Origin: Rhodospirillaceae bacterium CCH5-H10
Lineage (GTDB): Bacteria > Pseudomonadota > Alphaproteobacteria > Reyranellales > Reyranellaceae
Reading direction: 5' to 3'
Length of the DNA: 7,091 bases
Assembly: GCA_001557035.1 (NCBI GenBank)
Contig: LSKJ01000127.1
Location: 1 to 7,091, forward strand
This document shows, piece by piece, positions 6,457 to 7,091 of this stretch (its first letter is position 1; each line of letters opens with the position of its first letter). A model generated the notes under the pieces. It ran no database searches. It saw only the letters and a list, made by a program, of their open reading frames with translations, and was not told where the DNA came from. The position numbers and the translations under genes are program-made.

Positions 6457-7091
6457 TCAGGTTGAAGCGAAGACGGTGAAACTGTCGGAGGGCACGGAAA
6501 GACGCACGGTCTTTCCTTCGGCGAGTTCCGCACCCTGGGGCGTGTCGGCCATGCACAGAGCGGTGAGCGGCCCCAGCGGCGTGTCGAGCACAGCCTTTAC
6601 CGTGGGTCCGAGGCGGTGCAGGGCGGAGACGCGGGCGTCGAGCGACAGCGCGCCGTCGGCGGCATTGCCGAGGCGCACCGCTTCGGGGCGGCAGGCGATC
6701 TGGCAGGCGGCGCCGATGTCGGGCGTGCCCACCAACGTCGAGCGTGGCACCGAGATTTTCTTGCCGCCGAGAGAGACGGCGACCGAAGCCGCATCGACGG
6801 CGGAGATACGGCCGTCCAGCATGTTGATGTCGCCCACGAAGCGCGCGACGAACGGCGAGGCGGGGCGGCGATAGATCTCGCCGGGCGTGCCGACCTGCTG
6901 CACATGGCCGCCGTTCATCACGACGATCGTGTCGGACAGCATCGTCGCTTCTTCCTGGTCGTGGGTGACGAAGACGAAGGTCGTGGCGAGCTGGCGCTGG
7001 ATCGATTTCAGCTCGACCTGGAGCTGGCGGCGAAGCTGCAGGTCCAAGGCGCTCAGCGGCTCGTCGAGCAGCAGGATCGCCGGCTCGAGGG
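6457..7091 (-). CDS. ABC transporter ATPase, PotA-like, 5' part outside window
   Basis: The C-terminal 210 residues of a polyamine-type importer ATPase; the Walker A and signature motifs lie beyond the right edge. The first visible residues carry Walker B and the D-loop ([11 protein letters not shown], residues 6-16), then the H-switch THDQEEA at 42-48 and [21 protein letters not shown], whose Y-x-x-P-x-x-x-F-V-A pattern (about residues 72-86) ends the nucleotide-binding domain. The remaining about 120 residues form a TOBE-type regulatory domain, with the family landmark [12 protein letters not shown] inside the D-loop (7047) could be mistaken for a start, but the frame is open through the edge and the motifs continue upstream. 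It energises import through the two permeases encoded downstream. It is the first operon gene visible here; a periplasmic binding protein is expected further upstream, but is not in the window. Confidence 0.93.
   Translation of the reverse strand, partial: LEPAILLLDEPLSALDLQLRRQLQVELKSIQRQLATTFVFVTHDQEEATMLSDTIVVMNGGHVQQVGTPGEIYRRPASPFVARFVGDINMLDGRISAVDAASVAVSLGGKKISVPRSTLVGTPDIGAACQIACRPEAVRLGNAADGALSLDARVSALHRLGPTVKAVLDTPLGPLTALCMADTPQGAELAEGKTVRLSVPSDSFTVFAST

Noticed and set aside
4881..6479. 532-codon open frame on the plus strand, antisense to the amidase gene
   Set aside because: The amidase has an intact catalytic triad and family-length frame on the other strand. The antisense product is rich in R, G, A and D with no recognisable domain, as expected for a mirror frame in high-G+C DNA.
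6447..6533. GTG start extending the amidase by 29 residues
   Set aside because: The extension lies mostly within the 3' end of the ATPase gene and is proline/serine-rich without family similarity; the ATG at 6446 follows the ATPase stop by 10 nt.

Overview
The window is about two-thirds G+C, densely coding and written almost entirely in one functional theme: uptake and breakdown of a nitrogen-containing organic compound. Base composition, gene style and the set of families (a PotABC-like importer, a signature amidase, a LysR/opine-type regulator and a PuuB-like FAD oxidase) suggest an alphaproteobacterium of the soil or rhizosphere kind. The sequence alone does not fix a genus. There are no RNA genes, mobile elements, CRISPR arrays or phage genes that I can support.

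Layout. Right part, minus strand, read from 7091 down to 3363: the C-terminal part of an ABC importer ATPase (PotA-like, cut by the window edge), a signature amidase 10 nt downstream, then two permeases (PotB-like and PotC-like). The amidase and first permease are separated by 1 nt, and the two permeases overlap by 4 nt (ATGA). This is one operon with an enzyme gene inserted between the ATPase and the permeases. A substrate-binding protein gene is expected upstream, beyond 7091.

Middle, plus strand: a LysR-family regulator (2444-3337). It converges on the permease operon, and the two ends are separated by a 25-nt gap filled by a hairpin. Left part, minus strand: an FAD-dependent amine/amino-acid oxidoreductase (1018-2343) is transcribed divergently from the regulator across a 100-nt intergenic region. 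It is followed, with another 4-nt ATGA overlap, by an M14-type metallopeptidase of the DUF2817 family that runs off the left edge.

How they may work together (inference). The ABC system imports a polyamine-like, opine-like or other amide-bearing compound. The amidase and the zinc hydrolase cleave amide bonds, and the FAD enzyme oxidises the released amine or imino acid. The LysR protein resembles the LysR/OccR/NocR branch, whose members sense amino acids and opines, and it probably controls the divergent oxidase-hydrolase pair and perhaps the importer operon. The substrate cannot be read from the sequence. Each family is individually known; the notable point is the combination.
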